This document shows, in pieces, positions 10,223 to 21,656 of a DNA stretch of 64,000 nucleotides (positions are counted from its first letter, which is position 1; each line of letters opens with the position of its first letter). The stretch spans positions 13,452,414-13,516,413 of the forward strand of contig JAVIAB010000102.1 of NCBI GenBank assembly GCA_032433765.1. The letters are read 5' to 3'. The notes under the pieces were generated by a model, which worked only from the letters and a program-made list of their open reading frames with translations, ran no database searches and was not told the origin of the DNA. Position numbers and translations under genes: made by a program. The DNA comes from Megaustenia siamemsis. Its lineage: Eukaryota; Mollusca; Gastropoda; Stylommatophora; Ariophantidae.

Positions 10223-12019
10223 ATGTTAAAACGTAGAAAAGTTGATTGTGAAAATCGCATATTTAAACCTGAATGGGAATTAGATTATTTGTTCATCTTC
10301 AATAAGGATAGTAAACCTCAGTGCTTAATTTGCGTTCAACTGTTAGCCGTTTTGAAGGAATATAATTTAAAACGGCACTATGCCACACATCATCAAAACA
10401 TGTATGAGAAACATAGCATTGAAGCTAGGAAGCTTTTGGTTGAACAGCTGAAAACAAAGTTGAATCAACAGCAAAGTATGTATACAAAGGGCAATAAAAT
10501 TAAAGAGTCATCGATCATTGCATCATATACAGTTACCTATGAGCTTGCAAAATCTAAAAAACCCTTTACTGACGGAAATTTTGTGAAGAAATGTGCGATT
10601 CAAATGGCAAAGGCATTCGGTCAAGAAAAAATAGCCAAAGAATTTGAATCTGTGCCTCTTTCAAAACAAACTGTAGCCAGAAGAACAGAAGACATCAGTC
10701 TGCAACTGTCTCAAAGTTTAAAATCTTGTATTGAAAACTGCTCATATTTTTCGCTCGCGATTGATGAAAGTACTGACATCACTGACACTTGCCAGCTTCT
10801 TATTTTTGTTAAAGTTATCCAGGAGGATTTTACTGTTATTGAAGAATTGTTGAAAGTTTGCTCTTTGCATGACACTTGTAGAGGGACAGACATATTTTCT
10901 GCAGTTCATAGTGCCGTAGATGAAGTAGGTGGTTTTGGAAAGTTGTCTGCAGTGTGTACTGATGGTTGCAAAGCTTTTATTGGTTCAAATACTGGTTTTG
11001 TTGGACTTCTAAAGCAAAACAAAATTAACGTACCTACATTGCATTGCATAATTCATCAAGAGGCCCTTTGTGCAAAGTCCATAAATCTAAAAGACACCAT
11101 GGCTACTGTTGTGAAAATAACAAATTTGATAAGAGGAGGACACCAGTCTTTAAATCACAGGAAGTTTTTATCATTTTTAGAGGAAGTAGATTCTAGCTAC
11201 GGTGATCTCCTGCTTTATACAGAAGTAAGATGGCTTAGTCGAGGGAAATGTTTAATAATATTTTTTGAACTGAAGAATGACATTTATGACTTCCTGCGAG
11301 AGAACTTACCATGCTCCATTGATCTTCAACATGCACTCAAAGACATTAATTTCCTTCATAATCTGGCATATCTCACAGACATCACACATTTGAACATATT
11401 GAATTTGCAGCTACAAGGGGAAAAGCAAACCATTTTTCAATTGATGGGATATGTTGATGGTTTTAAAAAGAAGCTGAATCTATTTAGACTTTCTTTGCAA
11501 AAAAATGATCTGTTCCATTTTTCAAGTTGTAAGCAGTTGTTGTCAGAGATAGAAAGTGCAAACTTCAGTAAGTACGCAGCTGACATTGAACATTTGATTT
11601 GTGAATTTGATCGACGATTTCAAGATTTTGAAATGTTTCGTCCGCAAACGGAACTTTTTAATAACCCAATTAAGTGCACAGTGGAGTGCCAGCCATCAGA
11701 TCTTCAACTAGAGTTGTGTGACCTTCAGTGTGACCCCTTCCTCAGTACTGTAAAGGCATTAGGAGCTGACTTCTGGAAATTGCTACCAAATGAACGTTAC
11801 CCGTGTCTGAGAAAATGGGCACTAAAGATGTGCTCTATATTCGGCAGCACATATCTCTGCGAGACAACATTCTCTTCCATGAAGTTAATTAAATCTAAGA
11901 CCAGGAACAGAATGACCGATTCGACATTATCCCATACTCTCCGAATCGCCACGTCAAAAATGGAAGTGGACTTCAAATCTCTGGTGGAAAGCTGTGACAA
12001 GTCACAATCGTCGCACTGA
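10223..12019 (+). CDS. hAT-family transposase, intact, BED-type zinc finger
   Basis: A 598-residue protein from an ATG. Residues about 35-60 carry a BED-like zinc finger (CLIC ... LKRHYATHH). The RNase-H-fold catalytic core shows the first Asp in SLAIDESTD (about residue 181), a second in AVCTDGCKAF (about 246), LHCIIHQEALC just after, the EVRWLSRG motif of this clade, and the C-terminal hAT dimerisation region with the catalytic Glu in CETTFSSMK (about 546). It resembles the Charlie/ZBED-like hAT transposases that gave rise to vertebrate GTF2IRD2- and ZBED5-type proteins (recalled family knowledge). No stop or frameshift interrupts it and no intron is evident. It would bind the element's TIRs and cut and paste it. 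Whether it is still active cannot be read from sequence. Confidence 0.93.
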   Translation: MLKRRKVDCENRIFKPEWELDYLFIFNKDSKPQCLICVQLLAVLKEYNLKRHYATHHQNMYEKHSIEARKLLVEQLKTKLNQQQSMYTKGNKIKESSIIASYTVTYELAKSKKPFTDGNFVKKCAIQMAKAFGQEKIAKEFESVPLSKQTVARRTEDISLQLSQSLKSCIENCSYFSLAIDESTDITDTCQLLIFVKVIQEDFTVIEELLKVCSLHDTCRGTDIFSAVHSAVDEVGGFGKLSAVCTDGCKAFIGSNTGFVGLLKQNKINVPTLHCIIHQEALCAKSINLKDTMATVVKITNLIRGGHQSLNHRKFLSFLEEVDSSYGDLLLYTEVRWLSRGKCLIIFFELKNDIYDFLRENLPCSIDLQHALKDINFLHNLAYLTDITHLNILNLQLQGEKQTIFQLMGYVDGFKKKLNLFRLSLQKNDLFHFSSCKQLLSEIESANFSKYAADIEHLICEFDRRFQDFEMFRPQTELFNNPIKCTVECQPSDLQLELCDLQCDPFLSTVKALGADFWKLLPNERYPCLRKWALKMCSIFGSTYLCETTFSSMKLIKSKTRNRMTDSTLSHTLRIATSKMEVDFKSLVESCDKSQSSH

Positions 12020-12187
12020 GACATTAAAGGTAATTTTAAAATGAATAATTAATGGATTTGTTACAAATCAAATATGTAGTCAAAGTGCAAGCATTATTTA
12101 TATATTACTATATCGCATAGGTCCCTACTGTCATTTTTGACGATATTCTTAAGTGTGGCCCGCGGGTCTTGGCCTTGGCTTTAATCC

Positions 12188-12220
12188 GGCCCTCGGGCAA
12201 CCTCAAGTTGGCCACCACTG
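12188..12220 (-). repeat. hAT 3' terminal inverted repeat
   Basis: Read on the minus strand it starts CAGTGGTGGCCAA and includes GAGGGCCGG, matching the left end apart from a few changes. Confidence 0.85.
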
Positions 12221-12770
12221 ATCTATAGCATTGCCTTGTTGGTACATTCAAAAAGAGACAACTATTAGGACATCTCATATTACTCCACCATCTATAACCC
12301 TGCCTTGTTGGTACATTCAAAAAGAGATACCTATTAGGACATCTCATATTACTCCACCATCTATAACCCTGCCTTGTTGGTACATTCAAAAAGAGACAAC
12401 TATTAGGACATCTCATATTACTCCACCATCTATAACCCTGCCTTGTTGGTACATTCAAAAAGAGACACCTATTAGGACATCTCATATTACTCCACCATCT
12501 ATAGCATTGCCTTGTTTGTACATTCAAAAAGAGACAACTATTAGGACATTCCATATTACTCCACCATCTATAGCATTACCTTGTTGGTGCATTCAAAAAG
12601 AGACAACTATTAGGACATTCCATATTACTCCATCATCTATAGCATTAATTTGTTGGTACATTCAAAAAGAGACAACTATTAGGACATTCCATATTACTCC
12701 ACCATCTATAGCATTGCCTTGTTGGTGCATTCAAAAAGAGACAAATATTACCCCACCTATTGATGTATTT
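12221..12770. repeat. 67-bp minisatellite, about 8 copies
   Basis: The unit holds ttgttggtacattcaaaaag and ccatctatag. It continues the monomer at 9340-9415 across the hAT insertion. Open frames on both strands are by-products. Confidence 0.9.
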
Positions 12771-13102
12771 TTCCCTCCCATCTGCGATACTGTTACCCGC
12801 TCCACTCCGGTTACTAGCTAACCGTCGATAGCCCAGTGTGATAAATAATTAAAACCTGAACAAATATCACGCCTGATAATTTTCATATCTCCTCGCATAT
12901 ATCGTTGCGTGACCAGATTTCTTCACATTGAGAAAACCAATTTGCCTCCCTTCGAATCCAACATTGTTTATGTACGAATACATGAATGTTTTACTAGCTA
13001 AAAAGGTGATGTTTAGATTACGTGTATGTTGTATTAATCGATACACAGACACAATAATGATGCATACAAAACAGAATCAAATATTAGGCAATCTGGTCAA
13101 AA

Positions 13103-13212
13103 ATGAGTTCGAGGACTGGTTGGTCTCGAGGCAAGACACCGGCCTCGAGACAAAAGAAGTTGTGGGTTCAAATCCCGGATGCACCAGTTGGGATTTTTAT
13201 TTATGATTTCTT
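13103..13212 (+). mobile_element. SINE family 3 head fragment
   Basis: tRNA-like head (tggtctcgaggcaagac..., B-box-like gggttcaaatccc) and the gggatttttatttatgattt segment. It then switches abruptly to mariner sequence at about 13213. Confidence 0.75.
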
Positions 13213-13590
13213 TCTGCGACAACCACGAAAAGTTGCTTTCCGGTTTGTACCAAATTCGTTGTCTGATGACCAAAAACAACAGCGTGCTGAGTACGCATTG
13301 ACATCATCAAAACGTGTCGCAAAAATGTTTTCAATTTGGTTATTGTAGAGGATGAAACATGGATATTCTATGACCCCACAACCAAACGCCAAACTGTTCA
13401 GTGGAAGTCATCATCATTACCACTAAAAGGCAAAACAAAAATGTTTTTCAAAAGTCGAAAGTGAAGACAATGTTGATGTACTTCTACGACAGCAAAGGAG
13501 TTATCCAGGAACAAATTTATTCTAGAAGGACAGACTGCCAACATTTATTTAAGTATTTTGAAACGCCTATTGACAAGGATTCTCCAATCG
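13213..13590 (+). pseudogene. mariner transposase catalytic-domain remnant
   Basis: Translated across three frames it gives mariner motifs in order: LSDDQKQQRAEY, VEDETWIFYDP (first catalytic Asp in DET), the KRQTVQWKS region, KSKVKTMLMYFYDSKG and a TDCQHLFK-type segment. At least one stop and a frame change interrupt it. The third catalytic region is absent. It is the same family as 8406-8895. Confidence 0.75.
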
Positions 13591-13593
13591 CCT

Positions 13594-13760
13594 TCAATAA
13601 ACGTTGCTAGAACACCAAGATCCAAATGCCGACCACGAAAAAGATGGATCGACGGAATACTGGAAACTCTAGGAAACATAATAGCAGCAGAGGTAAACAG
13701 AAAAGCAAAAGGTCGTAAATTATATCTCCCCTCGATGCTGAAAGGCAAATGAGGAAGGAA
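13594..13760 (+). mobile_element. LINE family F 3' end
   Basis: It encodes RTPRSKCRPRKRWIDGILE ... NRKAKGRKLYLPS, the extreme C-terminus shared with 51.4, 39.7 and 21.7 kb. The 1.5-kb purine array starts directly at its tail. Confidence 0.75.
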
Positions 13761-15250
13761 AAAAGAGGAAGAAGAAGAAGTAGAAGAAGAAAAAGAGGAA
13801 GAAGAGGAAGAAGAAGAAGAAGAAGCTAAAGAAGAAGAAAAAAGAGGATGATGAAGAAGAAGAAGGAGAAGAAGAAGATGAGGAAGAGGAAGAAGAAGAA
13901 GAAAAGTAGAAAAAGAAGAAGAAGAAAAAGTAGAAGATAATGAAAAGAGGAAGCAGATGAAAAAGAGAAAGAAGAATAAGATGAAAAAGAGGAAGAAGAA
14001 GAAGATGATGAAGAAGAGGAAGAAGAAGAAGATGAAGAAGAGGAAGAAGAAGAAGAAGATGAAGAAAAAGTAGAAGAAGATGAAAAGAGGAAGAAGATGA
14101 AAAAGAGGAAGAAGAAGAAGAAGAAAAGAGGAATAAGAAGAAGAAGATGAAGAAGAAGAAGAAGAAGAAGAAGAAAAAGTAGAAGAAGATGAAAAGAGGA
14201 AGAAGATGAAAAAGATGAAGAAGAATAAGATGAAAAAGAGGAAGAAGAAGAAGATGATGAAGAAGAGGAAGAAGAAGAAGATGAAGAAGAGGAAGAAGAA
14301 GAAGAAGATGAAAAAGAAGAAGAAAAAGTAGAAGAAGATGAAAAGAGGAAGAAGATGAAAAAGAGGAAGAAGAAGAAGATGAAAAAGAGGAAGAAGAAGA
14401 AGAAGATGAAGAAGAAGAAGAAGAAGAAGAAGAAAAAGTAGAAGAAGATGAAAAGAGGAAGAAGATGAAAAAGAGGAAGAAGAATAAGATGAAAAAGAGG
14501 AAGAAGAAGAAGAAGAAGAAGATGAAGAAGAAGAAGAAGTGGAAGAAGAAAAGAAGAAGAAGAAGAAGAAGAAGAAGAAAAAGAAGAAAAAGAAGATGAA
14601 GAAGAAAGCAATAAGATGAAAACGAAAAAGAACAAGTAGAAGAATGAAGCAGAAGAAAAAGAAGAAGAAGAGGAAGAAGAAAGCAAAAAGAAGAAAACGA
14701 AAAGAGGAAGAAGAATAATGAAGAAGAAGAAAAAAGAAGAAGAAGAAAGCAAAAAGAAGAAAAAGAAAAAAGAGGAAGAAGAAGAATGAAAAAGAAGAAA
14801 AAAAGAAGAAGAAGAAGAGGAAGAAGAAGAAGAAAATGAAGAAGGAGAAGAAGAAAGAAGAAGAAGAAAAAAAATAAGAGGAAGAAGAAAGCAAAAAGAA
14901 GAAGACGAAGAAGAAGAAGAAGAAGACTAAGAAGAAGAAGACAAAGAAGAAAAAGAAGAAGAAAGCAAAAAGAAGAAGACGAAAAAGAAGAAGAAGAAAG
15001 CAAAAAGAAGAAGACGAAAAAGAAGAAGAAGAAAGCAAAAAGAAGAAGACGAAAAAGAAGAAGAAAGCAAAAAAAAAGAAGAAAGCAAAAAAAAAGAAGA
15101 AGAAAAAAGAAGAAGAAGACGACGAAAAAGAAGAAGAAGACGAAAAAGAAGAAGACGAAAAAGAAGAAGAAGAAGAAGACGACGAAAAAGAAGAAGACTA
15201 AAAAGAAGAAGAAGGAAAAGAAGAAGAAGAAGAAAAAGACGAAAAAAGAA
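13761..15250. repeat. 1.5-kb polypurine array (GAA/GAG/GAT mixtures)
   Basis: Almost pure purine on the plus strand, with partly periodic longer subunits such as gaagatgaaaagaggaag. The very long Ser/Leu/Phe open frames on the minus strand come from this composition and are not genes. Its start coincides with the 3' tail of a family F LINE. A mirror-symmetric purine tract of this length could form triplex DNA. Confidence 0.92.
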
Positions 15251-15259
15251 GATATAATA

Positions 15260-15670
15260 CATGCGAATTATCAGGAACAGTAAGAGTTTAAAAATGAAGT
15301 GTCCGCGGGTGTACATGGAGAAACTACGTTTTGTGGCATTCGCGATACGATCGGACAGGTCACATTGGCTACCCTGACCAGCAGATACGAACGTTGAACT
15401 TTGATTGCTGTCTGAGTGTTCCCCGTTGACTGTCTTTCCTGAATGCAAATGTAGAGATCTCTTGATATGTTCGTTCCGTCGTCATGTAGGACGCCCTCTT
15501 CTTCGCTTTTCATAAACTCATTGGGGGTGAAGGCGCGCCTCCCAGCACCAGAGCTGGAAGTTGTCAGCGATCCACAGCTGATGACGGCTTGCGCCAGGAT
15601 CGGTGAACCAGAACCATCCAGACCCTGCTCCACCTCTCCGTGGTGCATCTAAGTAACAGACTAACCTGTC
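15260..15670. other. Unassigned unique-looking segment
   Basis: It is more GC-balanced than its surroundings, with a 125-residue open frame on the minus strand (15271-15648) that matches no family I recognise. It lies directly upstream of a family G repeat, so it may be LINE-derived. Confidence 0.3.
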
Positions 15671-15679
15671 TAGTCTGGC

Positions 15680-15895
15680 CAAGCGAGTAGGGATCGAAGA
15701 GGGAAGACAACCCGGTACTAAAAAATGTCATGCTGAAATCTGATGTGTTGGGCCGAAAGGCGCAAATAACACAGTTATACTGTAAACCACAACACAACGC
15801 AGACACGCCTACTTAACGTCCTTTTAAGGGCGGATGATGACGAGGTACACTCCGTAAGTCATCGGGCGAACGCAAGCAAGCAAGCATAAACTCAT
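15680..15895 (+). mobile_element. Dispersed repeat family G (LINE-like 3' end)
   Basis: It shares about 200 bp with 41056-41272: gggaagacaacccggt, ttgggccgaaag, cacaacacaacgcagacac, and a gtcatcgggcgaacg end followed by a (caag)n tail. A simple-repeat tail on one side suggests a retroposon 3' end. Confidence 0.6.
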
Positions 15896-15899
15896 CGAC

Positions 15900-16319
15900 T
15901 CGCTTTCTTTTTGCAGAACGTTGCGCTCATCACAGCTACCTGAAGGGATCTGCCTCTAGCCATATCCTTTCTTCCGTGTCATTTTCAAGGTCTCATTGAT
16001 GCCTTGAAAGCACCTTCTTCTTGATTTGCTCTTGATCCGTTTCTTCCTGGAACCATGCCTTATATTATTGTTCTTTCCAGCCTTCAACTTTTTATATGTG
16101 GCCGTAGTATTTTAATTTTCTCTGTAAGATGTTTATAAACCAGTTCTTTCCGCGTTTACATCTTTTAACATGTCTTCATTTATCTTTTTTTTTTTCATTA
16201 TCCAAGGTATACTAAGGATTTTTCTGTAACATTTTTTGTTTTAAATGATAACGTTTCTTCTTTGTTGTTTTTAAAATTATCCACGATTCACAATTACATG
16301 TTGCCATGTAACAGTCTAT
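15900..16319. other. No gene seen
   Basis: AT-rich sequence with short poly-T tracts. Nothing recognisable. Confidence 0.35.
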
Positions 16320-16974
16320 GTGATTAAAGAATGAGTCAGGTAACTCAGCCGGTGCCCGTTTATTAACAGCTTAAAACAGTGGCATAGAATAGCGGTCATC
16401 AGCGTTAGTGACAGAATAACAAGTTGTGCGAACGGAAAGTTCATAGCGGGTAGTGGACAAGCTTAGGAGGATGGAGGGCGACAAGAGTGTGTGCAGAATA
16501 GTATTCGAACATAATAAGTTTAGGGAGAATGGAAATTTTATAGTTGTTGTGAAGGTGTGGATAAACACATGGCTTGACCCGTCGGGTAAATAGGTTGACA
16601 AACAACTTCCTGGACAGGTCAAAGTCATGAAATAAACATTATTTTGAAACGCAGGAGAGGTCAAGCTCACCAGAGGTTAATTTGCAGTCATAAACAACTT
16701 GCTTTGTCAAGTCTGAGACATAGGTCAACTGTGATTCAGGACTGTGGACTCTGATTAGTCGGGAGGGGGGCGGGTGTGTGGGGCTTTCAAGATGTCACTT
16801 CGTGACAAAACTATTGGAAGCTGATTATCGCGGACGTACAGCGCGGTATATGAGACTTCAATATAAACACATAACATGTAAGATAAGTCAAGCAGTTAGG
16901 AGGAAGACAGGCTAGTCACAAATGTAGACTAATAAACTTAGTCCGGCTTCGGCCGAACTGCCGAAGGCAGTTAG

Positions 16975-17375
16975 TTAGACAGCAGTGTTCAGTTTCAAGC
17001 AGATAGGACAGACAAAGAAGTCAGTTAGACAGTAGTGTTCAGTTTCAAGCAAATAGGACAGACAAAGAAGTCAGTTAGACAGCAGTGTTCAGTTTCAAGC
17101 AGATAGGACAAAGAAGTAAGTTAGACAGCAGTTTTCAATTTCAAGCAGATAGGACAGACAAAGAAGTCAGTTAGACAGCAGTTTTCAATTTCAAGCAGAT
17201 AGGACAGACAAAGAAGTCAGTTAGACAGCAGTTTTCAATTTCAAGCAGATAGGACAGACAAAGAAGTCAGTTAGACAGCAGTTTTCAATTTCAAGCAGAT
17301 AGGACAGACAAAGAAGTCAGTTAGACAGCAGTTTTCAATTTCAAGCAGATAGGACAGACAAAGAAGTCAGTTAGT
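16975..17375. repeat. 50-bp minisatellite, about 8 copies
   Basis: The unit contains cagttagacagcagt, ttcaagcagataggacagac and aaagaagt. The first three units carry gtgttcagtt and the later ones ttttcaattt, giving a left-to-right variant switch. Confidence 0.9.
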
Positions 17376-17569
17376 TAGACACAGGAGTCAGAAGAGTTAG
17401 CAAGTCAAACAGTAGTAAGCCACAGAGTTAGTAGAGGAGTAACAATTAGTTGAGTAGTTGACAAAACCAGAGCAAGTGAATTCGAACATAGAGAACATTT
17501 AGTTGTGATAGTGTTTTTGAGAGTGTTTCAAAGTGTTTCAGTAACAAAGTAATTAGTAAGTAGTGTGTG

Positions 17570-17596
17570 TGTGTTTGTGTGTATGAGAGAGAGAGA

Positions 17597-17632
<36 letters not shown>
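17570..17632. repeat. (TG)n/(AG)n microsatellite
   Basis: TG-rich then AG-rich dinucleotide tract. Confidence 0.85.
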
Positions 17633-17636
<4 letters not shown>

Positions 17637-17880
17637 CAATACACACTTGTCAATAACTATACGGTGATAACCCTGAATGTCCAGAATTATTCAGAGCGGT
17701 TATTCTAAGAGAAGTGCCTGCACTATTATGTATGACGTGCCAAGTTAAAGATCAATAAACTTGATTATGTATTATGACTGAATAATCTGTGACTATAACG
17801 TTGTTGACTATAAATGTACTGTGCTGTGATGACTAAATATAAAGTCTAGATCTAACAAGAAAAATAAATAACACCAAACT

Positions 17881-18632
17881 ATTACAGCCACTGGGAAGAT
17901 ACATGCCCTAAGTAATTTTGATTAAAAAAAACTAAACTCTTTATTATTCATCGCGTCTGTATTTCAAAAAGAGCAACAACAAAAAAAAAAAGTTGACATG
18001 CAGCACTTCTACCATAGACTTGACATTTTAACACATTTCTTTTCTTTGCCTCAAATCCCAGTAAACATTTCATAGAAAATCGTCAGAAAATGAAATTGGC
18101 GTTGACAAAATAAAAAAAATAAAAAATAAAAATACAGAAAAGCAACTTTCAGAGATTTCTGAGAAATTAAAAAATATGGCTTACAAAAGTGTAGTTTCAC
18201 GCTTGGGTAGTCCTCCTCTAATTTCAGGATCTTCCATATAATCAATTCATTCAACCATTAATATATGTTGCCACTGAGTGCACTCCATTTTTGGTTACAC
18301 CTGATGAATGGCTTATTTCTGTCTTATTTTAGCAAGGCACGATATAGTGTGGGACTAAACATACCATTTAATCTTCATTCAATCTTTAGGACTATGCGAA
18401 GTCGAGGCCTGTCCATTATTTGATGTTATCTTCCCATCTCTTTCTTTAGTTTCTTGCAAAGTGGTCTTTTGTCAGGTTAGAAGATCGAGATACGTAGCCA
18501 AACTATTTATATTGAGTTTCTACAAAACAGTCAAAAGATCATCATATAATCTTATTGTATCTTCCATACTTTGACGAACTTTTTAATTTGTAATACGATA
18601 TAAGTAAATGATTGACAAAATATTATTATAAC
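17881..18632. other. No gene seen
   Basis: AT-rich sequence without long frames or TE motifs. Confidence 0.35.
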
Positions 18633-18647
18633 ATTTCATCTCCTTAG

Positions 18648-19202
18648 GGAGCCGCGATAGCTCAGTGGTTAGTGAACTGGACTACAAAGGACAAGAGGTA
18701 GGGTTCGATCCCAACTGACGGCTTCCGATTCACCCAGCCTTTAATAGGTACCGGATTTTCTTCTGGGAAAGTAAAGCGGCACGGGCGTAATACCGACCAC
18801 ATTACCCTAAAAATCATGTGACCGAAGGTCTGTAAAATTTATGGTCACTAACACCATATTCCCTATACGCCACTTGGCGTGACAGGTCACTAACACCATA
18901 TTCCCTATACGCCACTTGGCGTGACAGGTCACTAACACCATATTCCCTATACGCCACTTGGCGTGACAGGTCACTTACACCATATTCCCTATACGCCACT
19001 TGGCGTGACAGGTCACTTACACCATATTCCCTATACGCCACTTGGCGTGACAGGTCACTAACACCATATTCCTATACGCCACTTGGCGTGACAGGTCACT
19101 AACACCATATTCCCTATACGCCACTTGGCGTGACAGGTCACTTACACCATATTCCCTATACGCCACTTTGCGGGACGGGGCACTTTACTTTTTCTTTACT
19201 TT
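18648..19202 (+). mobile_element. SINE family 1 with 42-bp tail array (about 8 units), TSD
   Basis: Full tRNA-like head (ccgcgatagctcagtggtta, B box gggttcgatccc), body, and a tail whose 42-bp segment (ggtcact...ACGCCACTTGGCGTgaca) is tandemly repeated about 8 times. The 15-bp TSD atttcatctccttag (18633-18647 and 19203-19217) is perfect and encloses the array. The array therefore grew in place or was carried in by the SINE. Confidence 0.93.
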
Positions 19203-19217
19203 ATTTCATCTCCTTAG

Positions 19218-19860
19218 CTTGTATTTTCTTCTGTAGCTCTGGGGTAAAGGTTTATGTTTCGCAGGCTTAAATAAAAAATAGAAACAACCAGGGTATCCAA
19301 TCAGCCTTGTGTTTAGAGTCAACATTGATGTTCTTTTCTTTCCAAATATTCTGATGATAATGATTTTAATCCCAATGTGTCGACACCAGTCCCTAGCTCT
19401 TTGACTCTGGAAGGTCACGTGACCAGCTGCAGTGGTTTTCTTGATTTCCCAGGTTCTGCTGGACACATTGGATCACGTCCATCCTACACGTACAGTTCGA
19501 TCAGCTCCGACGCTGTCGGAAGTGGTGTCTAACTTGCGAGCTTCTGCAGCTTTTGGCTGTTCCTTAACTTTGCCACAAGGGGACTGATGTCTGTAGTCAT
19601 CGTTGTCTCTTTCTGGAAATAATCTTACAAGACAAATATCTTTAACGACAGAATCGGTGCTAGAATATATGGATGCTGGCTTCAAGAGCAAGTAACAATG
19701 GCTGATCAAGCTCTTACTCCACTTCCTCGCAGTGTCTCAGGAACAAAACTAACCAGTCTGATAAAACAAGTATGGATTAAAAGTGAGGGCAACAAAATAC
19801 CCCAAAGCACAGTGCCCAGATAGAATGTGTTGAGTGGAAAAGCTCAGGTATTGCAGTGTG
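19218..19860. other. No gene seen
   Basis: Unique-looking sequence. The short frames on the minus strand are not recognisable. Confidence 0.35.
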
Positions 19861-19879
19861 CTGTTTGTCACAATATAAC

Positions 19880-20046
19880 GCAACAACGCCAACTAAACAC
19901 GCAACCACGCCAACCAAACACGCAACCACGCCAACCAAACACGCAACCACGCCAACCAAACACGCAACCACGCCAAACAAACACGCAACCACGCCAACCA
20001 AACACGCAACCACGCCAACCAAACACGCAACCACGCCAACCAAACT
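19880..20046. repeat. 21-bp minisatellite, about 7 copies
   Basis: The unit contains caaccacgccaaccaaacac. Flanking sequence (cacaatataacgcaac on the left, gttgggcgaacg on the right) matches family G, so the array seems to have expanded the caacgcaaccacgcc part of that repeat. Confidence 0.85.
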
Positions 20047-20089
20047 CTCTCTAATAGCGGACAATGAGGATAAATAATTGTTGGGCGAA

Positions 20090-20935
20090 CGTAGAATAAG
20101 ACGAAGAAGAAGAGGAAGAAGACGCAGAAAAAAGAAGAAGCCGAGGAGGAAGATGGCAACGATGAATAAGAAGAGGAGAGAGAAGAAGAAAAATAATAAT
20201 AAGAAGAAGAGGAAGGCGAGGAGGAAGATGTCAACGATAAATAAGAAGACGAGAGAGAAGAAGAAAAATAATAATAAGATGAAGACGAGGAGGAAGATGA
20301 CAACGATGAATAAGAAGAGGAGAGAGAAGAAGAAAAATAATAATAAGAAGAAGAGGAAGGCGAGGAGGAAGATGTCAACGATAAATAAGAAGACGAGAGA
20401 GAGGAAGAAAAATAATAATAAGATGAAGACGAGGAGGAAGATGACAACGATGAATAAGAAGACGAGAGAGAAGAAGAAAAAAAATAAGAAGAGGAGAGAG
20501 AAGAAGAAAAATAATAATAATAAGAAGAAGAAGGCGAGGAGGAAGAAGACGAGGAGGAAGATAACAACGATGAATAAGAAGAGGAGAGAGAAGAAGAAAA
20601 ATAATAAGAAGAAGAAGAAGACGAGGAGGAAGATGACAACGATGAATAAGAAGACGAGAGAGAAGAAGAAAAAAAATAAGAAGAAGAAGACGAGGAGGAA
20701 AGAGAAGAATAAGACGAGGAGGAAGAATAAGTAAAATAAGTAGAAGAAGACGACGATGAATAAGAGGACGAAGGAGAAGACGAACGATAATAATAAGAAG
20801 AAGGCAAGGAAGAAGAAGACGACAATGAATAAGAAGAAGAGGGAGAGAATAAAAATAATAAAAAGAAGAAGGCAAGGAAGAAGAAGACGATGAAGAAGAA
20901 GAAGACGATGAAGAAGACGTGGAGGAAGAAATAAC
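20090..20935. repeat. Polypurine array with ATA interruptions
   Basis: Higher-order blocks of gaagaaaaataataataaga and gacgaggaggaagatg. It starts at the 3' end of a family G repeat (gggcgaacgtagaataaga). The Lys/Arg-rich (plus) and Ser/Leu/Ile-rich (minus) open frames are artefacts. Confidence 0.9.
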
Positions 20936-21182
20936 TATAGCCAACAAAGAGTTAATCGCGATCCCTTCTACCTTATGCCTGTTGATCATAATTTTCTCTG
21001 ACACTCTGTAATTGTGAACAATACTTGAGGCCAAATACATTGTCGTGTAATGAACCAAATCATCCTATTTTGGCTTCTCATCGCAAGCACACAAAAAAAA
21101 ACTGTAGCTCTTTTAGCTTCTATCTTCGATGTCAGCGACAGTAATGTTGTTATAGCCCACAGGAGTGACGGTTAAGTGAGTT

Positions 21183-21208
21183 GGGGGGGGGGGGGGGGGG
21201 GGGGGGGG
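21183..21208. repeat. Poly-G tract (26 bp)
   Basis: An uninterrupted G run. It could form G-quadruplex structures and is a likely sequencing weak spot. Confidence 0.9.
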
Positions 21209-21344
21209 TATATTGTACACTGGCCCTATCCTGTCATTCATTCATCGTGGCTTGTAGGAGGGTATTATGTCTCTTCACATGTCAAACAAATTTTAGCTGT
21301 TTTTTCCCGAACTGTGTTGAGTAGTTATCAGCGACAAACTATCT

Positions 21345-21656
21345 TTTTTCTTCTTCTTCTTCTTCCTTCTTCTTCTTCCTCTTCTTCTTCTTCTTCTTCC
21401 TCTTCTTCTCTCCTCCTCCTCCTCCTCCTCCTCCTCCTCCTCCTCCTCCTCCTCCTCCTCCTCCTCCTCCTCCTCCTCCTCCTCCTCCTCCTCCTCCTCC
21501 TCCTCCTCCTCCTCCTCCTCCTCCCTCCTCCTCCTCCTCCTCCTCCTCCTCCTCCTCCTCCTCCTCCTCCTCCTCCTCCTTCTTCTTCTTCTTCTTCTTC
21601 TTCTTCTTCTTCTTTCTTCTTCTTCTTCTTTCTTCTTCTTCTTCTTCTTCTTCTTC
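21345..21656. repeat. (CTT)n/(CCT)n array at a LINE tail
   Basis: A pure pyrimidine tract on the plus strand: CTT, then long (CCT)n, then CTT again. It abuts the 3' end of a minus-strand family F LINE at 21657, so the purine strand is the LINE sense strand, as at 13.7 kb. Confidence 0.92.

Larger units (their letters stand above)
16320..17880. other. LTR-like or unknown repeat region
   Basis: It contains a TATA-like tatataaacacat segment (near 16850), AATAAA signals (about 16930 and 17753) and a 50-bp array. Such promoter-then-polyA order would fit a solo LTR reading plus. I found no matching second LTR, no PBS and no gag-pol frame, so this stays a guess. Confidence 0.25.

Noticed and set aside
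13545..15038. Very long open frames rich in Ser, Leu and Phe (minus strand)
   Set aside because: They are translations of a purine-rich microsatellite that is open in all three frames. No start context, no domain.
15271..15648. 125-residue frame as a host gene
   Set aside because: Not excluded, but there is no recognisable domain, and it lies between a purine array and a dispersed repeat. Left as unassigned sequence.
20090..20935. Lys/Arg-rich nuclear protein
   Set aside because: Repeat composition explains it fully. No conserved motif.
19893..21058. Ser/Tyr-rich, Ile/Leu-rich and Lys/Arg-rich open frames
   Set aside because: Same cause: a gaa/gac/ata array read in different frames and strands.
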